DNA from: an uncultured Roseovarius sp.
GTDB taxonomy: Bacteria; Pseudomonadota; Alphaproteobacteria; Rhodobacterales; Rhodobacteraceae
Assembly: GCF_913054395.1 (NCBI RefSeq)
Contig: NZ_CAJXIP010000024.1
Location: forward strand, 1-35,630
Reading direction: 5' to 3'
DNA length: 35,630 bases
In this document: positions 33,201-35,630 of the stretch, in pieces
Position numbering within the stretch: position 1 is the first letter of the stretch
How the letters are laid out: the number at the start of each line of letters is the position of its first letter
Notes under the pieces: model-generated
Databases searched by the model: none
Told to the model about the DNA's origin: nothing
The model's input: only the letters and a program-made list of their open reading frames with translations
Program-made: the position numbers and the translations under genes

Positions 33201-35630
33201 TCCATCGAGCCGACACCCACCAGCGATCCTGCCTTGGCCGATCCTGACGCATCCGCATTACCGTCCGAAACCGCATTTACCTTTATGTCACCATTGACCG
33301 TGGTCGTTGCGTCAGCCCCGATGGAAGCCTCGATAACGGGCTTCGATTCGGCGTGGGAGATCGGAATCGTCGCCTCGATCAAGCCACCGCCGGCGGCTTC
33401 CGCGCTGGCAATCGCATCCGAGACGGCGACGGCCTGAATGGTCACATTCTGACCACCGGTGATGTCACCATTCATCCTGGCTTTGACGCTGCCGCGCGAT
33501 TTGGCAGTGGCAATCGAGGCACCCGCTGCGACCACGCCGATCGAGAATGCAAAGGCATTGGCTTCTGTATAGAACGCACCATGGGCATCGACGAGCACAT
33601 CGCCGGCACCGGTGTTGATCGCACCCGAGGTTGCCGGATTCGCGTCTGCGGTAATTTCCGCGACCACGTCGGTGGTATCCTCGGCTGTCGGCACCGAACC
33701 TTGCCCCGAGAACAACCCGCCACCACCCGCGCCGGTATCGACGAACACGCCGCGACCCGCATCTTCGACAATGGTGCCATCCGCAAGCCGGTGATGGTTA
33801 TAGAGCGCTATGACATCAAGGCCTTCGCTGTCGGACTCCAGGTTGTTGCCGACCCTGGCGCGCACATCCGAGTCAAACTTGGCCCGTCCGAGTGTGACAC
33901 CGGCAGCCGCCAGACCGCCTGTGACCCCGATGATTTCAACGTCGGCCTTATGGGATGCCTGGGCCAGAACCACGATCTGACCGTCGGAATCTATCTCGAC
34001 GTCATTGCCGATTTCGGCCCGCACCCTGGAGGTATTATCCACGTAGACAAAGTTGAATGACCCCGCGACGATACCCGCCGAACCAGCGGTCAGGTCGACG
34101 TCGAAATCGACGGTCGAAATTGCCTTCACCGTGATGTCGCCAACCTCGTGATCGACCGTTACAGGATCTTCACCTGGTGCGCCGGGCTCTTCCGTTGACA
34201 GACCGATGTCGACATTGTGGCCGATGCGGGCATGCGTTTCGATTGTATTTGCATCGCCGTCATCCGCGCGGATCTTGGAAAACGCGGCACCGACTGCGGC
34301 GCCACCGACCGCAACGCCAACAGTTTCGGACTTGAAGTCCTGATCCGTTTCCGCAGTCACGCTGAGGCTGTTTGCATCCCGGATGATCGAATTGTCGGAT
34401 ACTTCTGCCAGCAAAGTGCTGTTGTCGTTGATCACCGTGACCGCAGCACCAAGCGCGGCAATCCCGCCCGTCCCGACGAATGCAGTATAGTTGATATCGC
34501 GCATGCCATAGCCATCAACAGTGATGTCGCCCTGCGCGGTAATCGTTCCGCCAAGTTTGGCCTGAACCTTGCTCGTGACGTTCAGCACTGCGACAGCGCC
34601 ACCCGCGCCGACGAAGCCAACGGCAACGGCGCCGTCCACAACCTTGACCGTGATTTCTTCAGAGGCGTCAACGTTCACGTCGTCGCCCGCATTGACGATC
34701 ACGCCGCTTTCGACGATGGCATTGACGCCACGCTGCGGCCCGGCCGCAGCCGCCGTAAGTGCGGAGCCCATGTCCGATCCGGTAAAGCTGTTCTCGTCCT
34801 CACCAAGTTTCAGCGCGGTGCTTTTCAGCATCTTTCCTGCGCGGTCATCGGCAGAGTTTTCCTCGATGTCACCGCTGGTCGTCGAGTCATCCATGCTGGA
34901 CAGGCCATCATTGATGTCGTCGGATGTGTCGTCAACATTTCCTTGCGTTTCAGTCGAGGCATTCTTTGAATCGTCTTCGTTGTTAAGCGCATCCTGCGAT
35001 GTACTGGCATTGGCGCCATCAGTGTTCTCGCTTTCGGAATCGTCATAGACCGAGCCAAAATCTTCACCGATCGACCAGACGTTGATCGAGGCCGCAAGCC
35101 CGACTACGCCGCCTGCCCCTGAAATCGTGAATCCTTCGAGCGTGCGCTTGGCCAGCGCATTCACGCTTAGATCTGTCTTGGTGTTGAGCACGGTTCCTGC
35201 GCCGACCGACGCATTCACGTCATTCTTCATCGTCCCGAAGCTGACCGCACCAGCAAGGCCCGCGATACCGCCGGCAACGCTGCCTGCCGCGTCGATCATG
35301 CTTGCATCGTTGGATGCACCCACGTAGACGCCCTGCTGCGCAGAGTCGGACGTCAGGGCGTTGCGGGTGTTGATCATCGCATTTTGCCCGATACGGGCCG
35401 TCGCATCGCTGTCGATCAGGCTGACAGTTACCGCACCGGCAATACCGGCATAAAGCCCGCCCGCAGCCGCCACACCGATGTTCAAAAGGCTTTCCGTACT
35501 GTCGGCTTGTACGACAAGACCATGTGCCGTACCGCGATTGAAACTTCCGTCGCTCTCTTTCAGCCCGTCGAGAAGCACACCATCGACACCGATCGTGCCA
35601 TTGCCGCCCGCGTCGATCTTGGCGCTGTCG
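15281..35630 (-). CDS. Giant multidomain RTX/filamentous-adhesin-like protein with C-terminal metalloprotease-like module (5' end beyond window)
   Basis: One frame of at least 6,782 residues (about 0.7 MDa), open at the right edge. The first in-frame start-type codon (GTG at 35578) is preceded by 17 in-frame sense codons, so it is not the true start. Order from the N-terminal side: Gly/Ala-rich adhesin repeats (about 35630-32300); HG[LF]/YYV modules (about 32280-28400, interrupted); a second adhesin block (30500-29520); a beta-rich middle; RTX-like repeats with an EF-hand pair (25950-24985); Calx-beta-like units (24800-22540); W-GF-G modules (mostly 23820-20880); the main RTX region (20500-17460); two lectin-like domains (17160-16050); and a zinc-metalloprotease-like module (about 15960-15590). 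The sequence is acidic with only two cysteines that I noticed. It is probably exported and calcium-folded on the surface. The signal at the N-terminus cannot be seen. The extreme C-terminus is basic, unlike common RTX secretion signals. Confidence 0.9.
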   Translation of the reverse strand, partial: DSAKIDAGGNGTIGVDGVLLDGLKESDGSFNRGTAHGLVVQADSTESLLNIGVAAAGGLYAGIAGAVTVSLIDSDATARIGQNAMINTRNALTSDSAQQGVYVGASNDASMIDAAGSVAGGIAGLAGAVSFGTMKNDVNASVGAGTVLNTKTDLSVNALAKRTLEGFTISGAGGVVGLAASINVWSIGEDFGSVYDDSESENTDGANASTSQDALNNEDDSKNASTETQGNVDDTSDDINDGLSSMDDSTTSGDIEENSADDRAGKMLKSTALKLGEDENSFTGSDMGSALTAAAAGPQRGVNAIVESGVIVNAGDDVNVDASEEITVKVVDGAVAVGFVGAGGAVAVLNVTSKVQAKLGGTITAQGDITVDGYGMRDINYTAFVGTGGIAALGAAVTVINDNSTLLAEVSDNSIIRDANSLSVTAETDQDFKSETVGVAVGGAAVGAAFSKIRADDGDANTIETHARIGHNVDIGLSTEEPGAPGEDPVTVDHEVGDITVKAISTVDFDVDLTAGSAGIVAGSFNFVYVDNTSRVRAEIGNDVEIDSDGQIVVLAQASHKADVEIIGVTGGLAAAGVTLGRAKFDSDVRARVGNNLESDSEGLDVIALYNHHRLADGTIVEDAGRGVFVDTGAGGGGLFSGQGSVPTAEDTTDVVAEITADANPATSGAINTGAGDVLVDAHGAFYTEANAFAFSIGVVAAGASIATAKSRGSVKARMNGDITGGQNVTIQAVAVSDAIASAEAAGGGLIEATIPISHAESKPVIEASIGADATTTVNGDIKVNAVSDGNADASGSAKAGSLVGVGSMEVTSVVSPTLSAFVGSGATISGATLDINAQHNFEVAAGRKSKAYSEAGKASLLGFQFTEARAIASATLDSYLDGDADVTLDGALTISAKGVNDADADVESLTVGIILSVGETDTYAEANGSAKAGIKASASSSATPKIQVGGIGIVATTSDTANAKTVAASGGLITSSANSAVAYANSKEDSSDWDPLSNDDSDFTRDPNYVAAKAYIGSNSAILVTDDNGGSGDISLTAGAKPQADAYTKGATGGAVDIAGGSFAVARLEPVVLATIDSGAVIDAEGSVSLDATATPGTGVVPTFGIDGISVDDDTLTVVAHGLETGQIVEYVDDGGVIGGLDPYVTETVLDSNGVETTENFNREYAVIVVDADTIAFGAEFDGATINPLTEEITFESEHGFLAGDKVIYRDGGTELPGLTDGNPYYVILVDALTIKLTTDQAIALNPESAYKSFLPSSVDDIGDAAATEDNTIFGFTHGFSDDQAVTYEAPEALIFTDRQVDVDQSNTISGGYLNLSTVDNDYIRFSINDGSTDEGKPFSHGLEDNDLVLYRVEFVDDSTSPVDENGNDLPGFTDPGATPIGGLTNNTLYRVVKVNDSTIALKRAFAENVSVYYDNDGSSDRIIRDDGGSWIDDGFKAGEDIIITGSNGNDDTYTISTISDSEIVLTGNLSYFNRVEQSMTLGYEEISMTDYVTLTLGGGTQWNDVSSFTVGQTIELAGLPLGGTATIDAINGDTIRLSRTDASLAVGPHAGAIVQATTADSDTFDTEIISLTPDKGFPFDDLSTANDNDPGNATDPGNSDIHSLIRLADLPLQYNDGGLVDLVDGQTYYVDLVSATEFGLSLTPGGARLDLVANADGVTNHRLGAVAEDISVGTGNHSLTIDLTSFASGGTLLGPGGVPLSLFAPQSGDGISSATAKGSSGAIIGVKQNRAELTSTSSATAAINADLVRAGDDVIINSLADVHQTVSTTNGSGGLVAVGNVDSRTTTVLTSLSTIGANTQVVAGNDLRITAGADANSDSSATSKTGGFVGVADADSRINLDYNVDATIGNDAVVLVGNLAKLAASGAVRGKSTSTARGNGFGGDGEGRSDFITDSAHADVSIGERANLEAQEVILKSTVGDVNDNNASWATNITADSDARGGGFYSEGTADATAKYQADNVITVSADAEVTGYRGVDFITSFDDVRTKASAYSRSSGLFGYVSSDTTVQQDLTGLVTGVDNAEIIAGPRIELVTPGLANPDGEFTELSQFNNAKFRLAFYVSTVNGGHTSVDNNARHSKRSLAAGGSDEHGDQNTDFSENIAFDSDVTILSGRSPELDVIRDLVIDDRGFIQKAINVTIDDSAGGGIADLDSGQIQSDLIVVNDIGNPGPGDVAFDSTTMAGSNGVWTFRETLERVRITNASDRDIEINNIDVQSTDRPLVWLNPAKTAPLTFTIHAEVAPTLIEIINTGNSNVIIDGTINNPIGTTSIINTGGGGFGSILSGKDRGVTSPDNRAALIITNILNIDAANDVGSDTERLNVDLVSVAGLPATLDFATSQVSALSNSIFVGQSSKFVDGQLVRYNSTSPDIGLTNGAYYYVQVSDDGLSLKLSLTPDGVAEDLVAGADFSDTHSLTTVEAITVDAVDNIDLDLRALKREGAAAGEYIVNIDRIAAGNTADVLLRNGLHQTSTAGRVGIAVEWDDDPVAGDNNTSAGSNYFEFFFEPDSGSNAYVGPIEGFLGTSPITTTILQTTYDFRGLDRATKDRIIAGLQAGAGTYTTSDENGDIIVTAADTTSGEPQVNVLALTEIYNPGVNYNDGDITVVTDGYIALTEISDHMRVEEIRSTGSDVLLYSPQSIIDANNDDNTNPADVSGRNITMVSASASLNNDAPGFVNPDSADVFTQVSAPVVYDSGLGGGIGETGNYLEINVANADNATGALRAYDAAAVALTDGIFIDEIDGDLRTYIVSTSDSVSLRTKMGSILDANGDDEWAANVIARTIDLDANGGSIGLKANAFEIDSRFDLLTNSSLTLELDDVALEADDDIVVTETEDELRLVLAHSYLGDVILTVREADDTTQNQDLLLIKNGSARFAETNGVQPGTHDDSLRPLPHGLILAEQGYVELRAGDDIATHENSAIVAAEAIDIYGDDNGDLVFADDDYGADIVLRGQIIAGAVMVALGNRVPGAPSTPTGTTRSAPIGTWRPWGTEADILQDGTAAGITRVFGNKDVDLIQFGDTGGSTGMTGWGDDGYIYLGSQTRAYGSADAVTGEYATPDARNDGQDSFVVYYLQDAAAQTSPAIETITYATVPYDTDAIVAGENFDLSVLAMHTLTLDGQSDTDTYEVFTLGSQGDERNYIINILDTGEEDDGVDEAFIYGFDSDLNGVDDPNDDIFLLRAAAFLPGETADRPGYVALLHGTLEGYQDVLPDTFESAEVQRISYDTGLNGRLTIEGQGGNDHFYSDDTTVITTIDGGEGNDVFQIGQIFGENRNEADGNLLAQDVFPDLRPTTRGWLSRGSSAPMLAQGGSGNDEFRVYSNQSELRLEGDDNNDLFIVRAFAIAATTDYDWNEDDTIDVADLDAGVALLEDIAANGEAAFAGRADEVTLKALLSDGGGGYITDRNADGGINYLDVFITVGITQDDVIVVDEDGVASPQIGLGFSVAQAPDIRAGGGQDEVRYNINAPVSVEGGTGFDKLVVLGTEFADDIAITDKGVFGAGLNVRYSTVEVVEVDGLEGDDKFYIRSTAFGVAYRVIGGLGSDIINVAGDVQEDIVTRELEGVSGAADHIVASDDFLYDGSVIDGLDYNVTTDGEGLVVIDEGPDGLTAVREGDASHETDSYTVRLARQLVGDEVVYVTVSAARSPQEEQDGTLPNDGLSGGVGDSMWVSSSGAEGTGISQDDILGVNYLDPANSQVGDDFLREIVLDGTTYYVPNRAVVLKFTKDNWDIPQTVNLLAVDDLRAEGDRVTVVQHSVISNADDYDAIDVRNVEVDVRDNDTPGVLVTEIENGSATIAGGVVTGFTEDGRTLVVEGTLGGTELTDQILVQLQRAPEAGDTIVVKVNLGGLYGDSALTVLTDQAIEMSDGGTGRFDALSGTISFDSTNWDQGVLVTIHAENDDVREDPETAVLGFGQNLAGITADMELSAWSNEDGGPEFAALSLNSGGWIASGFEIGETVSISGVAGITSAEVKGFDKAGLTLILDVDGTGIVTTDLAGVVVTRDAPIGATTIDADGDYVFPNLRSGTGLLDIEVIDNDTAGSVVLESGRDTVLIPDDLSTILDDESVPDTYELRLTKAPTADVNVAVVTDGLANVSSINGVAVTPDDYVEVGGLRAAQVFVGSIVFDDTGANATLTRGTGEDFGSFISEGWDVGDLIRISGAGIADGDFEVLSVSESVLTLVQSDLDPIGPAISMVEVEDDVVLSRLTERDTWSGTVSYTTVDGAPALIRTEAFGAANEDVQGWLKEGFLEGQWVRISDGANEIEAKIAIIRGFNDTQDHTIQFTLDPNADVSAAAWLTDAADDQVTVTRIAANAVFTPTDYYQLQEIELTADPYYEVPTTREGVKIFPVKAHRLSDLRGPLAVEGGPSGADRSLTNGVKLPGEEDSFLIAIGTQPPESQQIDVLNIFNDGSKADTSGVLTETTLSGFGMGSDLVFPNVTGPLFGEGAESETGTTLIFPGGISFGKVNFGANGVTNDTQVSTVEVVNVMLGEGNDLLEVEGTLNPAPAVSAENEFTAIEDWSDSDYQFLYDRTDFEGHLVITRDGFNWKAEGFLVGQTVFAEGIDGSLVELGRIIGIEDAMSYTVDDIDPKTNEPYRDPSDNSLLILSATGLEPGVDFGGSTKLIAEDDDVIELLTVDVLAATAAGATLRWNTNDGTTGATNWADAGFLEGHLLHIGIGDDAREYRIVEFSEDGMDAIVEGAGLEDLTSLSDTFWVQGSHGGLTVLHGGGNLYVDVLGKFNLNTEAGQTEAARLDGRSFAEAGFAIGDLIQLEGESFTRTIVALEDAVAGDYGITPTFDDWGKDSVMVLSAPNDGSVSDYTNVDTVTISAHPENLFLISKVEAKEVTVTIDVTVEISVVPGSTSTEGLETVVTLNDPAQTWSDLGFVAGGVIFIEGYAGAFTIADILEDDRTLVLLDAALGNCGDDHGRATLTITTYDRTMAGEQRKGGDHFIVTGGAGPDSPLVIYGDTSQDGIWYSGNPNDPYGLEFGEKPFDPFPKLPDGQNEDDEFIFAVANPFDLHGHDIIDASALFADDAAAGIYKSVGITAYGGMGDDLIIGSQTGDHLAGGSGDDTIIGQAGTDHIYGDSGFNVNILTRSLTVATIDASPEPTLIEGQPHAEGTFAPYQSPVRDPLGDRVSDTTGLDNIAGAGDDMIIGNGSAHTDNTPDIIFGDHGQVEQLVIDPNQPFALPQKIQTTELSTVIAIVTAEFATGGDDVVLGSELDDILIGGAGNDALDGLEGDDLIFGDNVTLSRMGEIDGNLYDDIASLRFQTLAGTLMYGRTDRAPSDGYGSEVSPGVFEITEDGSGVLMVTLEGGERVARDYRDPNGPGWWNEYSIDYSMFHTFDINDGLAGVGTFGNDFIAGGGGHDQLFGQLGNDIIQGDGTIEGAVAGRGDGTFDGIELPTGYVSAGRDPQGPEDPIGPLKVVAAGIDINGVDGNDYIEGGGGCDIVFGGLGQDDIVGGSSSFFSLINPDLRPDHDDMLFGGTGAADEIARNSAENSDGSTATLSRHASDADVIAGDNADIVRIVGINNTDVLDGTIDLSDPAAFASVYAELYETRGGLYLAFDYDTYNAEDGERIIVRGVSQLDYSPGGPDFLRDDPAAIEGDFITDPAYVGNPNTDLAYKVEGDTWREMFGFWALRDIGGNDEVHGGTGDDVAYLGGGNDIAFGDAENDDIIGGWGNDWISGGTGIDGILGDDGRIFTQRNEGLAGGETFGEAFSEDLYGTLKLLTNDPDRRTSQGNVLNEEIYTPGRVQQETINIEFELVKAVDLTPFDVIDSAINPVSSANPASHNPYFADDVIFGGLGTDYLHGGSGDDAVGGHEAIAEGYILLFGDGETPGIDDVSGDNPDAVAPIGLTRTDFTRPWNPGNILLFGDGDEHWNEPTPTRERTGEFYLYDEYDPRRVILFHDDGTVWKDGSPDGLKQYFLNASDNEGEAVLSYVEFAPNGTPIGDQVAVQSDGNDRIFGDMGNDWIVGGTGKDRIYGGFGNDLMNADDVIGTDISVWDTGAFGSADEADGGLNLTPESHLSWEDRVFGGAGLDILIGNTGGDRLIDHLGEFNSYLVPFAPFGIATVSRQVPPQLWDFLAAQAYSDGVDITRTSDVGAIEQDSRYSNVIQLQGNPHGEIGLVTQRDRGYWQDQSGPPTDPQAGNIPGGRRDILRSADFNDRTTGGFAADQGQFTATGGVMEISANTISDKASAVFLLDDYLPSYYEVEATFNLDKPTGGWKANGYVIFDYYSDVDFKFAGINVSTNKIEMGYVDETGWHYVVQSNKPVQIKPGKNYSVTVAVNGNNVTLAVAGVNWFTYDYVPKIDVYGDPIPLNRGMVGVGMDGSRGRIDNFKVQVLPPDWTLDETDDFSPPVAELPRISQSSGWTESSGTLTGVAAGLAPAVQTVDLGVSLGSNSILEMEVDVKGDGTAGFVFDRYDALNYKFIVLDTANDRVLVGHATDDDGQVIDGTFAFDLNANANDRLKVSIQGAGLGITVNGASVGQFGFNAALVDGAFGLIVLNGEVTFDDFRLATNDEAFNTTLRLAQDSFEALSSETYIEGTLSQAEVESVYDVALEDWVASGLISEEELAFLGEVTLIITDLEGSTLARTVGDDTILIDAMAAGAGWYIESNEEPSTGAIVTSGVDLLTVLRHEIGHILGYQHDQLAIMADELETSTRIEVGEDPTAEPTTVTVTPDNEAAPADTTSRKDTDREAALIFDPVSGSLVEWEDAQQIVASRTANEAGVVALAAATAFARKPLAHKAAAASTVTASAEKGQKRGLLSRLGAALRRSA
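15590..15960 (-). other. Metzincin-like zinc protease module of the giant protein
   Basis: HEIGHILGYQH (codons at 15677-15709) is a complete HExxHxxGxxH zinc site. Five residues later, Met in AIMADEL (15659-15661) is a candidate Met-turn. It is preceded by VTLIITDLEG and TILIDAMAAGAGWYIE, the strand-and-turn region that precedes the active-site helix in similar C-terminal modules of very large secreted proteins. The catalytic Glu and three His ligands are intact, so activity is plausible. The module is small, and its resemblance to matrixin-type metzincins is by motif only. Confidence 0.65.
16050..17160 (-). other. Two tandem lectin-like (LamG/concanavalin-type) domains
   Basis: Each copy spans about 180 residues. 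Both end in a matching motif (copy 1 GRIDNFKVQVL near 16605-16640; copy 2 VTFDDFRLAT near 16065-16095), and both contain the pattern 'DYYSDVDFKFAGIN' / 'DALNYKFIVLD' followed by a glycine-rich strand. Copy 1 starts at SADFNDRTTGGF and copy 2 at DDFSPPVAELP. Such beta-sandwiches bind glycans in many secreted proteins; ligand binding here is inferred. Confidence 0.6.
17460..20500 (-). repeat. Main RTX calcium-binding repeat region
   Basis: At least eight clusters of glycine/aspartate nonapeptides (pattern GGxGxDxUx) lie at about 20495-20360, 20006-19889, 19580-19470, 19335-19150, 18710-18535, 18245-18160, 17755-17635 and 17545-17460. Clear examples are GGSGDDTIIGQAGTDHIYG and GGWGNDWISGGTGIDGILG. 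They are separated by unique linkers of 60-200 residues. RTX repeats fold into calcium-bound parallel beta-rolls after export, usually through type I secretion. Confidence 0.88.
20880..23820 (-). repeat. Recurrent 'W-x-x-GF-x-x-G' modules
   Basis: Seven related units of about 45-60 residues lie at roughly 23810-23650, 23225-23075, 22925-22775, 22045-21875, 21665-21515, 21390-21255 and 21015-20880. Further copies lie at 31355-31215 and 31140-30960. Each has a small turn with W, S or F, then GF (or GW, SF), two residues, G, then alternating hydrophobics to a G (for example WADAGFLEGHLLHIGIG and WSDLGFVAGGVIFIEG). A strand pair ending in a run such as LTLVQSDL follows. The pattern suggests small all-beta domains. 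I cannot attach a family name. Confidence 0.6.
22540..24800 (-). other. Calx-beta-like units
   Basis: At least two clear units and one partial unit have the Calx-beta hallmark of an N-terminal strand pair, a tryptophan strand and an acidic turn. Unit 1 has TKDNWDIPQTVNLLAVDDL (about 24450) and then VRDNDTPGVLV (24300). Unit 2 has FDSTNWDQGVLVTIHAENDD (about 23960) and REDPETAVLGF. The partial unit has DTYELRLTKAP near 23430. Calx-beta domains bind calcium in exchanger and adhesion proteins; in bacterial giant adhesins they serve as extender modules. Confidence 0.6.
24985..25950 (-). other. Degenerate RTX-like repeats flanking an EF-hand/dockerin-like pair
   Basis: RTX-like elements GGNDHFYSDDT (about 25900), GGSGNDEFRVYSN (25700), GGGQDEVRY (25280) and GGLGSDIINVAG (25010) enclose a 65-residue segment at 25390-25590. 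That segment has two D-x-N-x-D loops, WNEDDTIDVADL and DRNADGGINYLDV, spaced as in a dockerin or a paired EF-hand. Both loops carry acidic residues at the expected calcium positions. Confidence 0.55.
28390..32280 (-). repeat. 'HG[LF] ... YYV' repeat modules of the giant protein
   Basis: Six modules share an opening HG(L/F)xxGxxVxY, a middle glycine turn such as IGGLT or LPGLTDG, and a closing YYVxxVDxxTIxL strand. They lie at about 32280-32100, 32045-31905, 31810-31725 (short), 31625-31405, 30830-30640 (degenerate) and 28590-28390 (degenerate). Similar units are found in giant filamentous adhesins of Gram-negative bacteria, as far as I recall; their role is probably structural. Confidence 0.6.
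29520..30500 (-). repeat. Second filamentous-adhesin repeat block
   Basis: Roughly 320 residues of Gly/Ala/Ser/Asp-rich strands in the pattern 'SGG[LF]VxVxxADSxxxx...ATIGxxAxVxAGN'. Examples are GSGGLVAVGNVDSRT, KTGGFVGVADADSRI and RGGGFYSEGTADATA. The periodicity is like the N-terminal block and fits a right-handed beta-helix rod. Confidence 0.6.
32300..35630 (-). repeat. N-terminal filamentous-adhesin repeat block
   Basis: About 1,100 residues of repeated units alternating a hydrophobic glycine-rich strand (AGGLYAGIAGAVTVSLI, AGGIAGLAGAVSFG, GAGGVVGLAASINVW, FVGAGGAVAVLNV, GTGGIAALGAAVTVI, AVGGAAVGAAFSKI) with an 'A.IG..V.....DI.V.A' half. This is typical of beta-helical exoproteins. One unit is interrupted by a Ser/Asp/Asn-rich linker (34835-35050). 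The block continues beyond the window edge. Confidence 0.65.

Noticed and set aside
15671..34969. Many long plus-strand frames (up to 602 codons, e.g. 26294-28102, 21143-22864, 23087-24712) inside the adhesin gene
   Set aside because: They are rich in Ile, Val, Asp and Arg in patterns that mirror the repeated GAC/GGC/ATC codons of the adhesin. They have no independent domains, and the adhesin frame runs unbroken through all of them.
35576..35578. GTG as start codon of the giant protein
   Set aside because: The frame continues upstream in sense codons to the window edge in the same repeat style, and no ribosome binding site is visible.

Overview
The window looks like a chromosomal segment of a marine alphaproteobacterium of the Roseobacter group (Rhodobacteraceae). 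This rests on the high G+C content, the sarcosine oxidase and 476-residue glutamate dehydrogenase sequences, the order hom-glpX-recJ-tRNA-Glu, and the style of the TadE/TadG genes. I see no phage, insertion sequence, CRISPR array or rRNA gene.

Layout. (1) 1-2216, minus strand: the 5' part of soxB (sarcosine oxidase beta subunit) and a complete NAD-type glutamate dehydrogenase. (2) 2542-5451, plus strand: a tight three-gene operon for a TadG-like von Willebrand factor A protein and two TadE-like pilus assembly proteins. (3) 5448-8032: a small two-helix membrane protein (minus), a pirin (plus), a TetR regulator (minus) with a palindrome at its promoter, and a small lipoprotein (plus). (4) 8132-12520, plus strand: homoserine dehydrogenase, class II fructose-1,6-bisphosphatase and RecJ, closed by a clear intrinsic terminator and followed by tRNA-Glu(TTC). 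(5) 12521-14960: a gene-poor stretch with an orphan minus-strand terminator, an AbrB-family membrane protein that has lost its N-terminal half, and an HD-domain phosphohydrolase. (6) 15281-35630, minus strand: 57% of the window is one uninterrupted reading frame that runs off the right edge. It encodes at least 6,782 residues of a giant, acidic, almost cysteine-free surface or secreted protein.

The giant protein is the most unusual object here. From its N-terminal side (right) to its C-terminus (left) it has: Gly/Ala-rich filamentous-adhesin repeats; a set of 'HG[LF]...YYV' modules; a second adhesin block; a long beta-rich middle; RTX-like repeats interrupted by an EF-hand/dockerin-like pair; Calx-beta-like units; a recurrent 'W-x-x-GF-x-x-G' module that I cannot assign to a named family; a 3-kb RTX calcium-binding region; two lectin-like (LamG/concanavalin-like) sandwiches; and a C-terminal zinc-metalloprotease-like module with a full HExxHxxGxxH motif and a candidate Met-turn. 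The tail after it is strongly basic. No secretion partner (type I ABC/MFP/TolC or TpsB) lies in the window.

Functional reading: segments 1, 3 and 4 are housekeeping and nitrogen/carbon metabolism. The Tad-type genes and the giant adhesin both point to attachment or other surface interactions, but they are 10 kb apart on opposite strands and nothing shows co-regulation.
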